64,000 nt of DNA, from contig CAWAMI010000007.1 of the NCBI GenBank assembly GCA_963783105.1, forward strand, positions 496,001-560,000, written 5' to 3'. The translations under genes and the position numbers were made by a program. The stretch comes from JAVEDQ01 sp963783105 (GTDB lineage: Bacteria; Actinomycetota; Actinomycetes; Frankiales; Frankiaceae). The notes under the pieces were generated by a model. It had not been told where the DNA came from. It was given only the letters and a program-made list of their open reading frames with translations, and did not search any database. Below, one piece after another: positions 1 to 8,052 of the stretch (the stretch's first letter is position 1; every line of letters begins with the position of its first letter).

Positions 1-1113
1 GTCAGCTGGCTCGAACCCCTCGAGCGCGCCGGTCTTCCGGCCGAGCACCTGCCCCTGCTCAAGGCCGACCCCCGGGACGCCATCTTCGGTTTCCGCCTCT
101 ACGGCCGCGCCGCGGAGCAGGCCGGCCCACTCGCCGAGATGCTGACCGCCGCCCGGGTCGAGGCCGTCGTCAGCGACACCATCACCGTCGCCGGGGCGTT
201 CGCCGCCGACCTCGCGGACCTGCCCTGGGTCGAGCTCATCCCGCACCCCCTGCAGGACTACAGCGAGTGGCTGCCGGCGCCGGGCACCGGCCTGCGCCCC
301 GGCCGCAACCCGATCACCAGGGGCAGGGACGCCGTGCTCCGGTCGATGCACCGCAAGGGCCTGCGGCAGGGGGCCGGAGAACGGGCGGAGGCCCGGCGGG
401 GCATCGGCCTGCCGCCGCAGGAGCGCACGCCCGTCGGACGGCTCGTCGCAACACTGCCCGGGCTGGAGATCGCGCGGCCGGACTGGCCGGACAACACGAT
501 CGTGGTCGGGCCGATGGAGTGGGACCCGGCCGAGTTCAAGGCGGGCGACCGGGACGTCCCGCTCCCGCCCGGCGACGCGCCGCTGGTGTTCGTCTCGGCG
601 TCCACGGCGCCGAGCGGTGCGACCGGGCTGCTCGAGGCCTCGCTGATCGCCTGTGAGCACCTGGGCCTGCGGCTCGTCTCGACCCAGTTCGACAAGTACG
701 ACGGTGCGCTGCCCGAGTGGGCCTCCGTCGGTCCCGGGCGCCAGGCCCCCGCGCTCGCCGCCTCCTCCGTGGTGGTGGCCGGCGGCGGGCACGGCATGGT
801 CGCCAAGGCGTTGGTACGCGGCCTTCCGCAGCTGGTCATCCCCGGCGGCGGTGAGCAGTTCGACAACGCGATGCGGCTCAAGCGCCTCGGCGCCGCCATA
901 CCGATGCTCCCGATGCGGCTGACGCCGGCGAAGGCCACGACGGCGATCGCCCGGCTGGTCGGCGACCCCGCGTACACGGCCGCCGCCCGCCGGGTGGGGG
1001 CGAGCGCGTCCCACCTCGACCCGGACTACGCCGCCGGCATGGTGGAGCGGCTGCTCGACCCCGTGCGCCTCGGCGCCCGACCCCGGACGATCAGGTCGCG
1101 GATCGCTGCTTGA
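1..1113 (+). CDS. UGT-type glycosyltransferase, 5'-truncated by window edge
   Basis: The reading frame is open from base 1, so the N-terminus lies outside the window; 370 codons remain. The C-terminal part shows the nucleotide-sugar binding region of GT-B / UGT-like (GT1-type) glycosyltransferases: a run of hydrophobic residues followed by AGGGHGMVAKALVRG and then PGGGEQFDNAMRLKRLG, matching the glycine-rich donor loop and the conserved asparagine-containing segment of macrolide/flavonoid-type transferases. It should move a sugar from an NDP-sugar to an unknown acceptor; nothing nearby identifies the substrate. Its 3' end overlaps the convergent gene at 1091-1597 by 23 bp. Family assignment is fairly sure, specificity unknown. 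Confidence 0.75.
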   Translation, partial: VSWLEPLERAGLPAEHLPLLKADPRDAIFGFRLYGRAAEQAGPLAEMLTAARVEAVVSDTITVAGAFAADLADLPWVELIPHPLQDYSEWLPAPGTGLRPGRNPITRGRDAVLRSMHRKGLRQGAGERAEARRGIGLPPQERTPVGRLVATLPGLEIARPDWPDNTIVVGPMEWDPAEFKAGDRDVPLPPGDAPLVFVSASTAPSGATGLLEASLIACEHLGLRLVSTQFDKYDGALPEWASVGPGRQAPALAASSVVVAGGGHGMVAKALVRGLPQLVIPGGGEQFDNAMRLKRLGAAIPMLPMRLTPAKATTAIARLVGDPAYTAAARRVGASASHLDPDYAAGMVERLLDPVRLGARPRTIRSRIAA

Positions 1114-1597
1114 TCAGCGTGCCGAGTCCCAGGCAGACCGCGCCGAAGCCGCCGCCGGTGATCAGCGCCAGGCAGGCCTGCGCGATCTTGTAGGCGCTGC
1201 TGCTACCGAGACCGAAGTCGGTGGCCAGCAGCAGGATCGCGGCGAGCACCCCGAGCCCGGCGAGCACATAGCCGGTGATGGTGAGGATCTGCGCGACACC
1301 GTTCGGGCTGTTCAGTACGTTGCCGCCGGAGTGGCCGCTCGGCGCCGGCGCGCCGCCGTACTGCTGCTGGCCGGGGTAGCCGCCGTACTGCTGCTGCCCG
1401 AACGCGGGCTGCTGGCCGTAGCCCGAGGCGGGGTAGGCGGATGGCTGGCCCCCGGCCGGCTGACCGCCGGCCTGCTGGCCTCCGACCTGCGTCTGCCCGT
1501 AGTCCGGCTGGGCACCGGTCTGGCCGTAACCGGACTGGGGGTAGCCGCCCTGCCCGGGCTGGCCTGATGAACCCTGAGGCGGGTAGGACTCGGACAC
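1091..1597 (-). CDS. Small membrane protein with Gly/Gln/Pro/Tyr-rich N-terminus
   Basis: A 168-residue protein. Residues 1 to about 95 are low-complexity, with repeated GYGQ, GGQPAGG and QQYGGYPG units; residues about 100-165 contain two hydrophobic helices (around ITGYVLAGLGVLAAILLLA and LALITGGGFGAVCLGLG) ending in a basic tail. GTG start at 1597, preceded by the ribosome site AAGGAG at 7 nt. Such proline/glycine-rich N-tails on two-helix proteins are common in actinobacteria and often lie in the cytoplasm as interaction or phase-forming segments; that role is inference. I do not recognise a named family. It converges on the glycosyltransferase and overlaps its end. Confidence 0.7.
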   Translation of the reverse strand: MSESYPPQGSSGQPGQGGYPQSGYGQTGAQPDYGQTQVGGQQAGGQPAGGQPSAYPASGYGQQPAFGQQQYGGYPGQQQYGGAPAPSGHSGGNVLNSPNGVAQILTITGYVLAGLGVLAAILLLATDFGLGSSSAYKIAQACLALITGGGFGAVCLGLGTLIKQRSAT

Positions 1598-1729
1598 GGC
1601 GCTCCTTCACGACTTCTCGGACGTTCGGCGTCTGTGCCGAAACGCATGCAGTCTGACGGCATTGTCCACCCGCCGTTCGATGGACGCGCCGCATCGGCGA
1701 ACAAGATCGGGCCGGTTCCGGAACGACCG

Positions 1730-1909
1730 TCAGTCCTCGGGGTCGTCCTCCAGCCGCGCGAGCCACGTCGCGAGCCGCTCGACCGGGATCTCGAATTCCG
1801 GGTTCTGGTCGACGAAATCCCGGAACCGCTCGGCCAGCCAGCCGAACGACACGGTCTCCTCGCCGCGGCGCTCGGCCAACTCCTCCAGACCCCGGTCCGT
1901 GAAGTACAT
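1730..1909 (-). CDS. DUF6104-type small protein downstream of kgd
   Basis: A 59-residue ORF that begins MYFTDRGLEELAERRGEE and ends in an acidic tail (LARLEDDPED). This matches, from memory, the short DUF6104 family found beside kgd in many actinobacteria: an amphipathic protein with a conserved WLAER and NPEFE core, both visible here. It is 41 bp downstream of kgd on the same strand and probably co-transcribed. Function is unknown; the constant position suggests a link to 2-oxoglutarate metabolism, which is inference. It is easily missed because of its length. Confidence 0.8.
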   Translation of the reverse strand: MYFTDRGLEELAERRGEETVSFGWLAERFRDFVDQNPEFEIPVERLATWLARLEDDPED

Positions 1910-1950
1910 CAGCGCAGGTACCCGCCCCCGTCAGGCTTGCCGATCGAATC

Positions 1951-4900
1951 TCAGGAGCTCAGCGCCGCCTCGATGAGCGCGGCCTGCTCCGCCTCGTGCA
2001 CCGCGGCGACGCCGGCCGCCGGCGAGGCCATCGCCCGCCGCGACACCCGGCGCAGGCGGGCACCGTCGGGCAGGCCCTCCTCGAGGTGCAGCTTCATGTG
2101 CGGCCACCCGCCCTGGTTGGCCGGCTCCTCCTGCGCCCAGACGATGTCGGTCTCGGCGGTCGCGCCGTAGCCGGCGAGCACCTCCGACACCTCGTCGACC
2201 GGGGTCGGGTAGAGCTGCTCGACGCGCACGAGGGCGACGGAGTCGGCAGAGTCGTCACCGTCGGCTCCGCCGTCGTCAGAGCCCGAGCGGCGCTTCCGGG
2301 CCGCCTGCAGGTCGTAGTAGACCTTGCCGGAGCACAGGACGATCCGCTTCGGGGTCCGTGAGCCGTCGGCCGGGACGGCCGGGTCGGCGATCACCGGTTG
2401 CCAGGCGCCCTCGGTGAACTCCTCCTTGGCCGAGGCCGCCGCCCGCAGGCGCAGCATCGACTTCGGCGTCATCACCACGAGCGGCCGCTTGTCCTCCACC
2501 ATCACCTGCCGGCGCAGCAGGTGGAAGTACTGGGCGGGCGTCGAGGGCATCGCGACCGTCATGTTGTCGTCCGCGCACAGCGCCAGGTAGCGCTCGGGGC
2601 GGGCGGACGAGTGGTCCGGCCCCTGCCCCTCGTAGCCGTGCGGCAGCAGCAGCGTGACGCCGGACTGCTGACCCCACTTGGCCTCGCCGGCGGCGATGAA
2701 CTCGTCGACGATCGACTGCGCACCGTTGGCGAAGTCGCCGAACTGGGCCTCCCACAGCACGAGCGCCTCGGGCCGGGCGATCGAGTAGCCGTACTCGAAG
2801 CCCACCGCCGCGAACTCGCTGAGCAGCGAGTCGTAGACGTAGAAGGTCGCCGCGTCGGGCAGCGTCTTCAGCGGCGTGTGCTCCTCGCCGGTCTTGCGAT
2901 CGATGAGCACGGAGTGCCGCTGGCCGAAGGTTCCGCGCCGGCTGTCCTGACCGGACAGGCGCACCGGGTAACCGTCGAGCAGCAGGGATCCGAAGGCGAG
3001 CAGCTCGCCGAGCGCCCAGTCGATCGTCGCGTCGTCGATCATCTTCGCGCGGCGCTGCAACTGCGGGGCCAACCGCGGGTGCGGGGTGAACCCGTCGGGC
3101 AGGTTGACCTGGGTGTCGACGATCTGCTTGACCGTCTCCAACGGGATCGCCGTCTTCACGGCGGCGACGGCACGCTCGTCGACCTTGCGGATGCCGGGCT
3201 CGCGCGACGGGGCGCTCGAGGCGTCCTTCGTCTCGCGGAACGCCTTCTCCAGGTGCCCCTGGTAGTTGCGCAAGGCCTCCTCGGCCTGTTCGAGCGTGAT
3301 GTCGCCGCGGCCGATCAGGTCCTCGGTGTAGATCTTCCGCACCGAGCGCTTGGCGTCGATCGTGTCGTACATCAGCGGCTGGGTGAACGAGGGCTCGTCG
3401 ACCTCGCTGTGCCCGCGGCGGCGGTAGCAGATGAGGTCGATGACGACGTCCTTGCGGAACCGCTGGCGGAAGTCGAAGGCGAGCCGCGCGACCCGCACGC
3501 AGGCCTCGGGGTCGTCGCCGTTCACGTGGAAGATCGGGGCCTGCACCATCCGGGCGACGTCGGTGGCGTAGACCGACGAGCGGCCGGACGTCGGCGAGGT
3601 GGTGAACCCGACCTGGTTGTTCACGACCAGGTGGATCGTCCCGCCGGTGCGGTAGCCGCGCAGCTGGGAGAGGTTGAGCGTTTCCGCCACCACGCCCTGA
3701 CCCGCGAACGCGGCGTCGCCGTGCATGAGGATCGGTAGGACGGTGAAGCCATCCGGGCCCTTGTCCAGCACGTCCTGCTTGGCGCGCGCGATGCCCTCCA
3801 GCACCGGGTCGACCGCCTCGAGGTGGCTCGGATTGCTCGTGAGGTGGACCTTCACCTCCTGGCCTTCGGGGCCGGTGAAGACCCCGTCCGCGCCGAGGTG
3901 GTACTTCACGTCGCCGGAGCCGTGGGCTGTCGACGGGTCGACGTTGCCCTCGAACTCCCGGAAGATCTGGCCGTAGCTCTTGCCGACGATGTTGGCGAGG
4001 ACGTTGAGCCGGCCGCGGTGCGGCATGCCGATGACGACCTCGTCCAGGCCCGCCTCGGCAGCGCCCTGCAGCACCTCGTCGAGCGCGGGGATCGTCGACT
4101 CGCCGCCCTCGAGCGAGAAGCGCTTCTGCCCGACGTACTTCGTCTGCAGGAAGTTCTCGAACGCCTCGGCCGCATTCAGCCGCTCGAGCACGTGCAGCTG
4201 CTCGGCGGGGTCGGGCCGCACGGCGGGACGCTCCACCCGGGACTGGATCCAGCGACGCTGCTCCGGGTCCTGGATGTGCATGTACTCGATGCCGACGCGC
4301 CGGCAGTACGAGTCGCGCAGGACGCCGAGGACCTCGCGCAGCCGCATCGTCTTCTGCTGGGCGAAGCCGCCGACCGCGAACTCGCGGTCGAGGTCCCAGA
4401 GCGTGAGGCCGTGCTGGTTGATGTCGAGGTCGGGGTGACGGCGCACCTTGAACTCGAGCGGGTCGGTGTCGGCCATGAGGTGGCCACGGACCCGGTAGGC
4501 ATGGATGACCTCCATGACCCGGGCTTCCTTGTCGAGCTCGCCCTCGTGGGTGACGGAGATGTCCGGCACCCAGCGCACCGGCTCGTACGGCACCCGCAGC
4601 GAGCCGAACACGTCGTCGTAGAACCCGTCGGCACCGAGCAGCAGCTGGTGCATCCGGCGCAGGAACTCGCCGGACTGCGCGCCCTGGATCACGCGGTGGT
4701 CGTACGTCGAGGTCAGCGTGATGATCTTGCTGACTCCGAGCCGGGCGAGCGTCTCCTCCGACGCGCCCTGGAACTCGGCCGGGTACTCCATCGCGCCGAC
4801 ACCGATGATCGTGCCCTGGCCCTGCATGAGCCTCGGCACCGAGTGCACCGTGCCGATGCCGCCGGGGTTCGTGAGGCTGATCGTGGTGCCGGCGAAGTCG

Positions 4901-5709
4901 TCGGTGGTCAGCTTGCCGTTGCGGGCGCGGCGGACGATGTCCTCGTAGGCCGTCCAGAACTGGGTGAAGTCGAGGGTGTCGGCGTCCTTGATGCTCGCGA
5001 CGACCAACTGCCGGGACTTGCCCTTGACCAGGTCGATCGCCAGCCCGAGCCCGACGTGTTCCGGCGTGACGAGCGTGGGCTTGCCGTCCACCTCGGCGAA
5101 GGAGGCGTTCATCTCCGGGTGCTCGGCGAGGGCGCGCACGAGCGCGTACCCGATGAGATGAGTGAAGCTGACCTTCCCGCCGCGGGCGCGGGCGAGGTGC
5201 CGGTTGATGACGGTGCGGTTGTCCTGCAGCAGCTTGGCCGGCACGGCCCGGACCGAGGTCGCGGTCGGGACCTCGAGGCTCGCGGCCATGTTCGCCACGA
5301 CGCGGGCGGCCGCACCCTTGAGCGCCGTCGTCGGGGCGCCGTCCGGTGGCGGGGGACCGGCGGGCTCGGTGCGCGCGGCGGGGCTGGGCTGCGCCGAGGG
5401 AGTCGCGTTGCGCTCCTTGACCGGCGCGCTGGTCGCGGCGGTGCTCGGCGTCCTGGACTCCGATCGGGGCTGCGTCTCCGCGGCGGCCGTGCCGTCCGGG
5501 GCCGATGCGGCGCGGCCCGCGTCCTCGTTGCGCCGGCCCGAGGGAGTAGCGGCGTTGCCGCCGTCGGCCGGACGGTAGTCGGAGAGGAACTCCCGCCACT
5601 CCGGCGAGACGCTGTCGGGATCCTGCTGATACTGCTGCCAGATCTCGTGGACCAGCCACTCATTCGGGCCGAAGTCGGGACCGGCTGAGGGGTTGACCGA
5701 TGTCGTCAC
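1951..5709 (-). CDS. kgd: Multifunctional 2-oxoglutarate decarboxylase/dehydrogenase (E1o fused to E2o catalytic domain)
   Basis: A 1252-residue protein, the normal size of actinobacterial Kgd/OdhA. Residues 1-40 hold the short E1o N-terminal motif (EWLVHEIWQQYQQDP), 45-125 a Pro/Ala-rich linker, about 130-365 a succinyltransferase (E2o) domain with the catalytic DHRV near residue 337, and the rest the thiamine-diphosphate E1o (MPHRGRLNVLAN; GDAAFAGQG near 664). It lacks a lipoyl domain, as expected for the family, which uses the lipoyl E2 of the pyruvate complex. It decarboxylates 2-oxoglutarate in the TCA cycle. In mycobacteria and corynebacteria it is controlled by the FHA protein GarA/OdhI; neither is in this window. 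GTG start at 5709 behind AAGAAGG. Confidence 0.97.
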   Translation of the reverse strand: MTTSVNPSAGPDFGPNEWLVHEIWQQYQQDPDSVSPEWREFLSDYRPADGGNAATPSGRRNEDAGRAASAPDGTAAAETQPRSESRTPSTAATSAPVKERNATPSAQPSPAARTEPAGPPPPDGAPTTALKGAAARVVANMAASLEVPTATSVRAVPAKLLQDNRTVINRHLARARGGKVSFTHLIGYALVRALAEHPEMNASFAEVDGKPTLVTPEHVGLGLAIDLVKGKSRQLVVASIKDADTLDFTQFWTAYEDIVRRARNGKLTTDDFAGTTISLTNPGGIGTVHSVPRLMQGQGTIIGVGAMEYPAEFQGASEETLARLGVSKIITLTSTYDHRVIQGAQSGEFLRRMHQLLLGADGFYDDVFGSLRVPYEPVRWVPDISVTHEGELDKEARVMEVIHAYRVRGHLMADTDPLEFKVRRHPDLDINQHGLTLWDLDREFAVGGFAQQKTMRLREVLGVLRDSYCRRVGIEYMHIQDPEQRRWIQSRVERPAVRPDPAEQLHVLERLNAAEAFENFLQTKYVGQKRFSLEGGESTIPALDEVLQGAAEAGLDEVVIGMPHRGRLNVLANIVGKSYGQIFREFEGNVDPSTAHGSGDVKYHLGADGVFTGPEGQEVKVHLTSNPSHLEAVDPVLEGIARAKQDVLDKGPDGFTVLPILMHGDAAFAGQGVVAETLNLSQLRGYRTGGTIHLVVNNQVGFTTSPTSGRSSVYATDVARMVQAPIFHVNGDDPEACVRVARLAFDFRQRFRKDVVIDLICYRRRGHSEVDEPSFTQPLMYDTIDAKRSVRKIYTEDLIGRGDITLEQAEEALRNYQGHLEKAFRETKDASSAPSREPGIRKVDERAVAAVKTAIPLETVKQIVDTQVNLPDGFTPHPRLAPQLQRRAKMIDDATIDWALGELLAFGSLLLDGYPVRLSGQDSRRGTFGQRHSVLIDRKTGEEHTPLKTLPDAATFYVYDSLLSEFAAVGFEYGYSIARPEALVLWEAQFGDFANGAQSIVDEFIAAGEAKWGQQSGVTLLLPHGYEGQGPDHSSARPERYLALCADDNMTVAMPSTPAQYFHLLRRQVMVEDKRPLVVMTPKSMLRLRAAASAKEEFTEGAWQPVIADPAVPADGSRTPKRIVLCSGKVYYDLQAARKRRSGSDDGGADGDDSADSVALVRVEQLYPTPVDEVSEVLAGYGATAETDIVWAQEEPANQGGWPHMKLHLEEGLPDGARLRRVSRRAMASPAAGVAAVHEAEQAALIEAALSS

Positions 5710-5940
5710 TGTGGCGAGTTCGCCTTCTTTCCCTATCCGCCGCTGGGCACCAATCGCACCGCTGCGAGGGCCGCAGGGTGCAGGCTACCGGGATGAGTCT
5801 GCCGTCGACCGGAGCGGCGACGTGTGGCGGACCCGACCGACGGAGCGTCCTCCGACGGCTCAGGAGAGCCGGGTCCGCTGCCGACAGGATTGCTGGATGT
5901 CGGGAAGTGCCACCAATTGCTCGTGCTCCGGGGAGAAGTC

Positions 5941-7851
5941 TTGCGCCTGCGTCGTCGTCGGATCCCGCTCGCAGCCGCCGTCGTCCTGGCGTCGATCGCC
6001 ACCTCCGTCCTCGAGTTCGGGCTGGTGTCACCGGCAGGCGCCGTGACCGCCGACCCCGGCGGATCGAGCGGTGTCACGCGTGCGGGCTCCCTGGCCACCC
6101 TGCGCGCGACCCACGACCCGACCGGCGCTCCGCACCACCAGGAGGCGTCCCGGCTCCGCGGCATGGCGTCGCTCGGCGCGGCCCCCGTCGACACGGCCAA
6201 CATCACGGTCACCTACAGCCCCGGCTTCGATGCCAACGCGCGGGCGGCCTTCCAGGCGGCGGTCGACATCTGGAGGCGGGAGGTCGTGTCCCGCGTGCCG
6301 ATCCACATCGACGCCCAGTGGACCCCGCTCGGCCCGGGAGTGCTCGGTCAGGCCGGGCCGGTCAACTTCCGGAAGAACTTCGCCGGCGCGCCCCAGGCGG
6401 GCACCTACTACCCGGACGCCCTGGCGAACGCCCTGGCCGGGCGCGACCTCGACCCCACGAGGCCGGAGATCCAGGCCCGGTTCAACAGCGCCTTTCCGTC
6501 CTGGTACAAGGGCACGAACGGGCTGCCGACCTCGAACACGTACGACTTCGAGAGCGTGGTGCTGCACGAACTCGGCCACGGCCTCGGCTTCGTCGGCACC
6601 TTCGACGGCCTCACCCCGCCGAACTGGACCGACACCGGTCGTGGTTACTGGGGCCTGACCGCCCCGGGCGACTCTCCGACCAGCTTCGACCGCTTCGCGG
6701 TGGACGGCTCGGCGCGGTCCGCCCTGAACACGACGACCTACCCCAACGGCTCCACGACGCTGGGCTCGCTGTTGCGCGGCGGCGCCGGCGGCCTGCGCTT
6801 CAGCGGGCCCAACGCCACCTCCGGCAACGGAGGCACCGCGCCGCGGCTCTACGCGCCCACCGTGTTCGAGGAGGGCAGCAGCGTCAGCCACCTCGACGAG
6901 CAGACGTATCCGGCCGGCTCGGCGAACGCCCTCATGACGCCGTATCTCGCCAACAACGAGTCCATCCACGACCTCGGGCCGATCGTGCGCGGCATGCTGG
7001 CCGACATCGGCTGGACCGGCTCGGCCCCGACGACCACCGCCGCGATCGACGCCAAGTACGCCGCGCTCGGTGGCTCCGGTGGCTTCCTGGGGTCCGCGAC
7101 CAGCATGGAGTTCATCGCCGAGAACCCGGACGGCCGTTTCGTCAACTACCGCAACGGCGCCATCTACTGGTCCCCGTCCACCGGCGCCTTCGAGACGCAC
7201 GGGGCGATCCGGGGCAAGTGGCAGGGCCTGCGCAGCGAGGTGGGCCTGCTCGGCTTCCCGACCACCGACGAGCGCGTCGCCGCCGACGGGGCAGGCAGGT
7301 ACAACGACTTCCAGGGCGGCTCCATCTACTGGTCCCGGTCCACCGGCGCCTTCGAGACGCACGGGGCGATCCGGGGCAAGTGGCAGGGCCTGCGCAGCGA
7401 GGTGGGCCTGCTCGGCTTCCCGACCACCGACGAGCGCGTCGCCGCCGACGGGGCAGGCAGGTACAACGACTTCCAGGGCGGCTCCGTGTACTGGAGCCGG
7501 GCCACCGGCGCCTGGGAGATGCACGGGAACATCCGCCTGAGGTGGCTGGCCCTCGGCTCTGTCCGCAGCGTCCTGCGGTATCCCGTGACCGACGAGCGCG
7601 GCACGCCCGACGGCATCGGCCGCTACAACCACTTCCAGGGCGGCTCGATGTACTACAGCCACGCCTCCGGCACCCACGAGGTGCACGGTTCGATCCGGGC
7701 TCGGTGGGCCGGGCTGGGCTGGGAGCGGGGGCGGCTCGGCTACCCGACCAGCGACGAGTTCTCGATCACCGGCGGCCGGCGGAGCAACTTCCAGCACGGG
7801 TACATCAGCTGGAACGCCCGCACCGGAGCCGTGACCGTCGTTTACCAGTAG
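5941..7851 (+). CDS. Secreted zinc-metalloprotease-like protein with C-terminal LGFP repeats
   Basis: I chose the TTG at 5941 because GGGGAG lies 6 nt upstream and the product (636 aa) then starts with a clear signal peptide: MRLRRRR, a hydrophobic core, and AGAVTA as a cleavage region near residue 35. Residues about 70-380 form the protease-like part, with HELGHGLGF at 209-217. HEXXH is intact, but the position of the third metzincin ligand (HEXXHXXGXXH/D) is Gly219. Residues about 385-635 hold LGFP-type repeats (LGFP, LRYP, LGYP variants about every 54 residues), known from actinobacterial cell-wall proteins as wall-binding modules. Two of the repeats are almost identical in DNA. Substrate unknown. 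A longer GTG start at 5824 would put a non-signal extension in front. Confidence 0.8.
   Translation: MRLRRRRIPLAAAVVLASIATSVLEFGLVSPAGAVTADPGGSSGVTRAGSLATLRATHDPTGAPHHQEASRLRGMASLGAAPVDTANITVTYSPGFDANARAAFQAAVDIWRREVVSRVPIHIDAQWTPLGPGVLGQAGPVNFRKNFAGAPQAGTYYPDALANALAGRDLDPTRPEIQARFNSAFPSWYKGTNGLPTSNTYDFESVVLHELGHGLGFVGTFDGLTPPNWTDTGRGYWGLTAPGDSPTSFDRFAVDGSARSALNTTTYPNGSTTLGSLLRGGAGGLRFSGPNATSGNGGTAPRLYAPTVFEEGSSVSHLDEQTYPAGSANALMTPYLANNESIHDLGPIVRGMLADIGWTGSAPTTTAAIDAKYAALGGSGGFLGSATSMEFIAENPDGRFVNYRNGAIYWSPSTGAFETHGAIRGKWQGLRSEVGLLGFPTTDERVAADGAGRYNDFQGGSIYWSRSTGAFETHGAIRGKWQGLRSEVGLLGFPTTDERVAADGAGRYNDFQGGSVYWSRATGAWEMHGNIRLRWLALGSVRSVLRYPVTDERGTPDGIGRYNHFQGGSMYYSHASGTHEVHGSIRARWAGLGWERGRLGYPTSDEFSITGGRRSNFQHGYISWNARTGAVTVVYQ
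7160..7483 (+). repeat. Tandem 162-bp duplication of one LGFP repeat
   Basis: Bases 7160-7321 and 7322-7483 are direct neighbours and differ at one base (7175 C, 7337 G), so 161 of 162 positions match. The unit encodes exactly 54 residues and keeps frame. The flanking LGFP repeats are far more divergent, so this copy is a recent duplication or is kept uniform by gene conversion. Confidence 0.95.
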
Positions 7852-7882
7852 GCGTCGACCAGCAGGCGTCGACCAGTAGGCG
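7845..7882 (+). repeat. 14-bp tandem repeat across a stop codon
   Basis: The unit CCAGYAGGCGTCGA occurs at 7845-7858 and 7859-7872, with a partial third copy at 7873-7882. The first copy contains the TAG stop (7849-7851) of the protease gene; one copy differs by a T/C change. Confidence 0.85.
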
Positions 7883-7928
7883 CCTGTGTCCCCCGATCGG
7901 GCGGGTTGCCGCCCGAGTGGGGATGGAA

Positions 7929-7969
7929 CATCATGATCGCGCTCAGTTGGTGAACTGAGTTGCATGATG
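7929..7969. promoter_or_regulatory. Nested inverted repeat upstream of the GGDEF-EAL gene
   Basis: Inner arms CTCAGTT (7942-7948) and AACTGAG (7953-7959) flank GGTG; outer arms CATCATG (7929-7935) and CATGATG (7963-7969) are also complementary. It is 84 bp before the 8053 start and 78 bp after the protease stop. It could be a dyad operator for the c-di-GMP gene, or an RNA hairpin ending the protease transcript; there is no T-run, so I lean to an operator. Confidence 0.45.
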
Positions 7970-8052
7970 GGTGGGCCGGATAGGAAGGCCCGCTGTCGAC
8001 TCAGCATCGTCCGCACCTCGCCGATGAGACGCCCAGGGAGCAGGGAGACTGC

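Noticed and set aside
2276..5659. Very long open frames antisense or out of frame to kgd
   Set aside because: High-GC third-position bias creates them; composition is Arg/Pro/Ala-rich and kgd is unambiguous.
5700..7958. 752-codon frame overlapping the protease gene
   Set aside because: Shifted-frame shadow with Arg-rich composition; the HEXXH frame has the signal peptide and domains.
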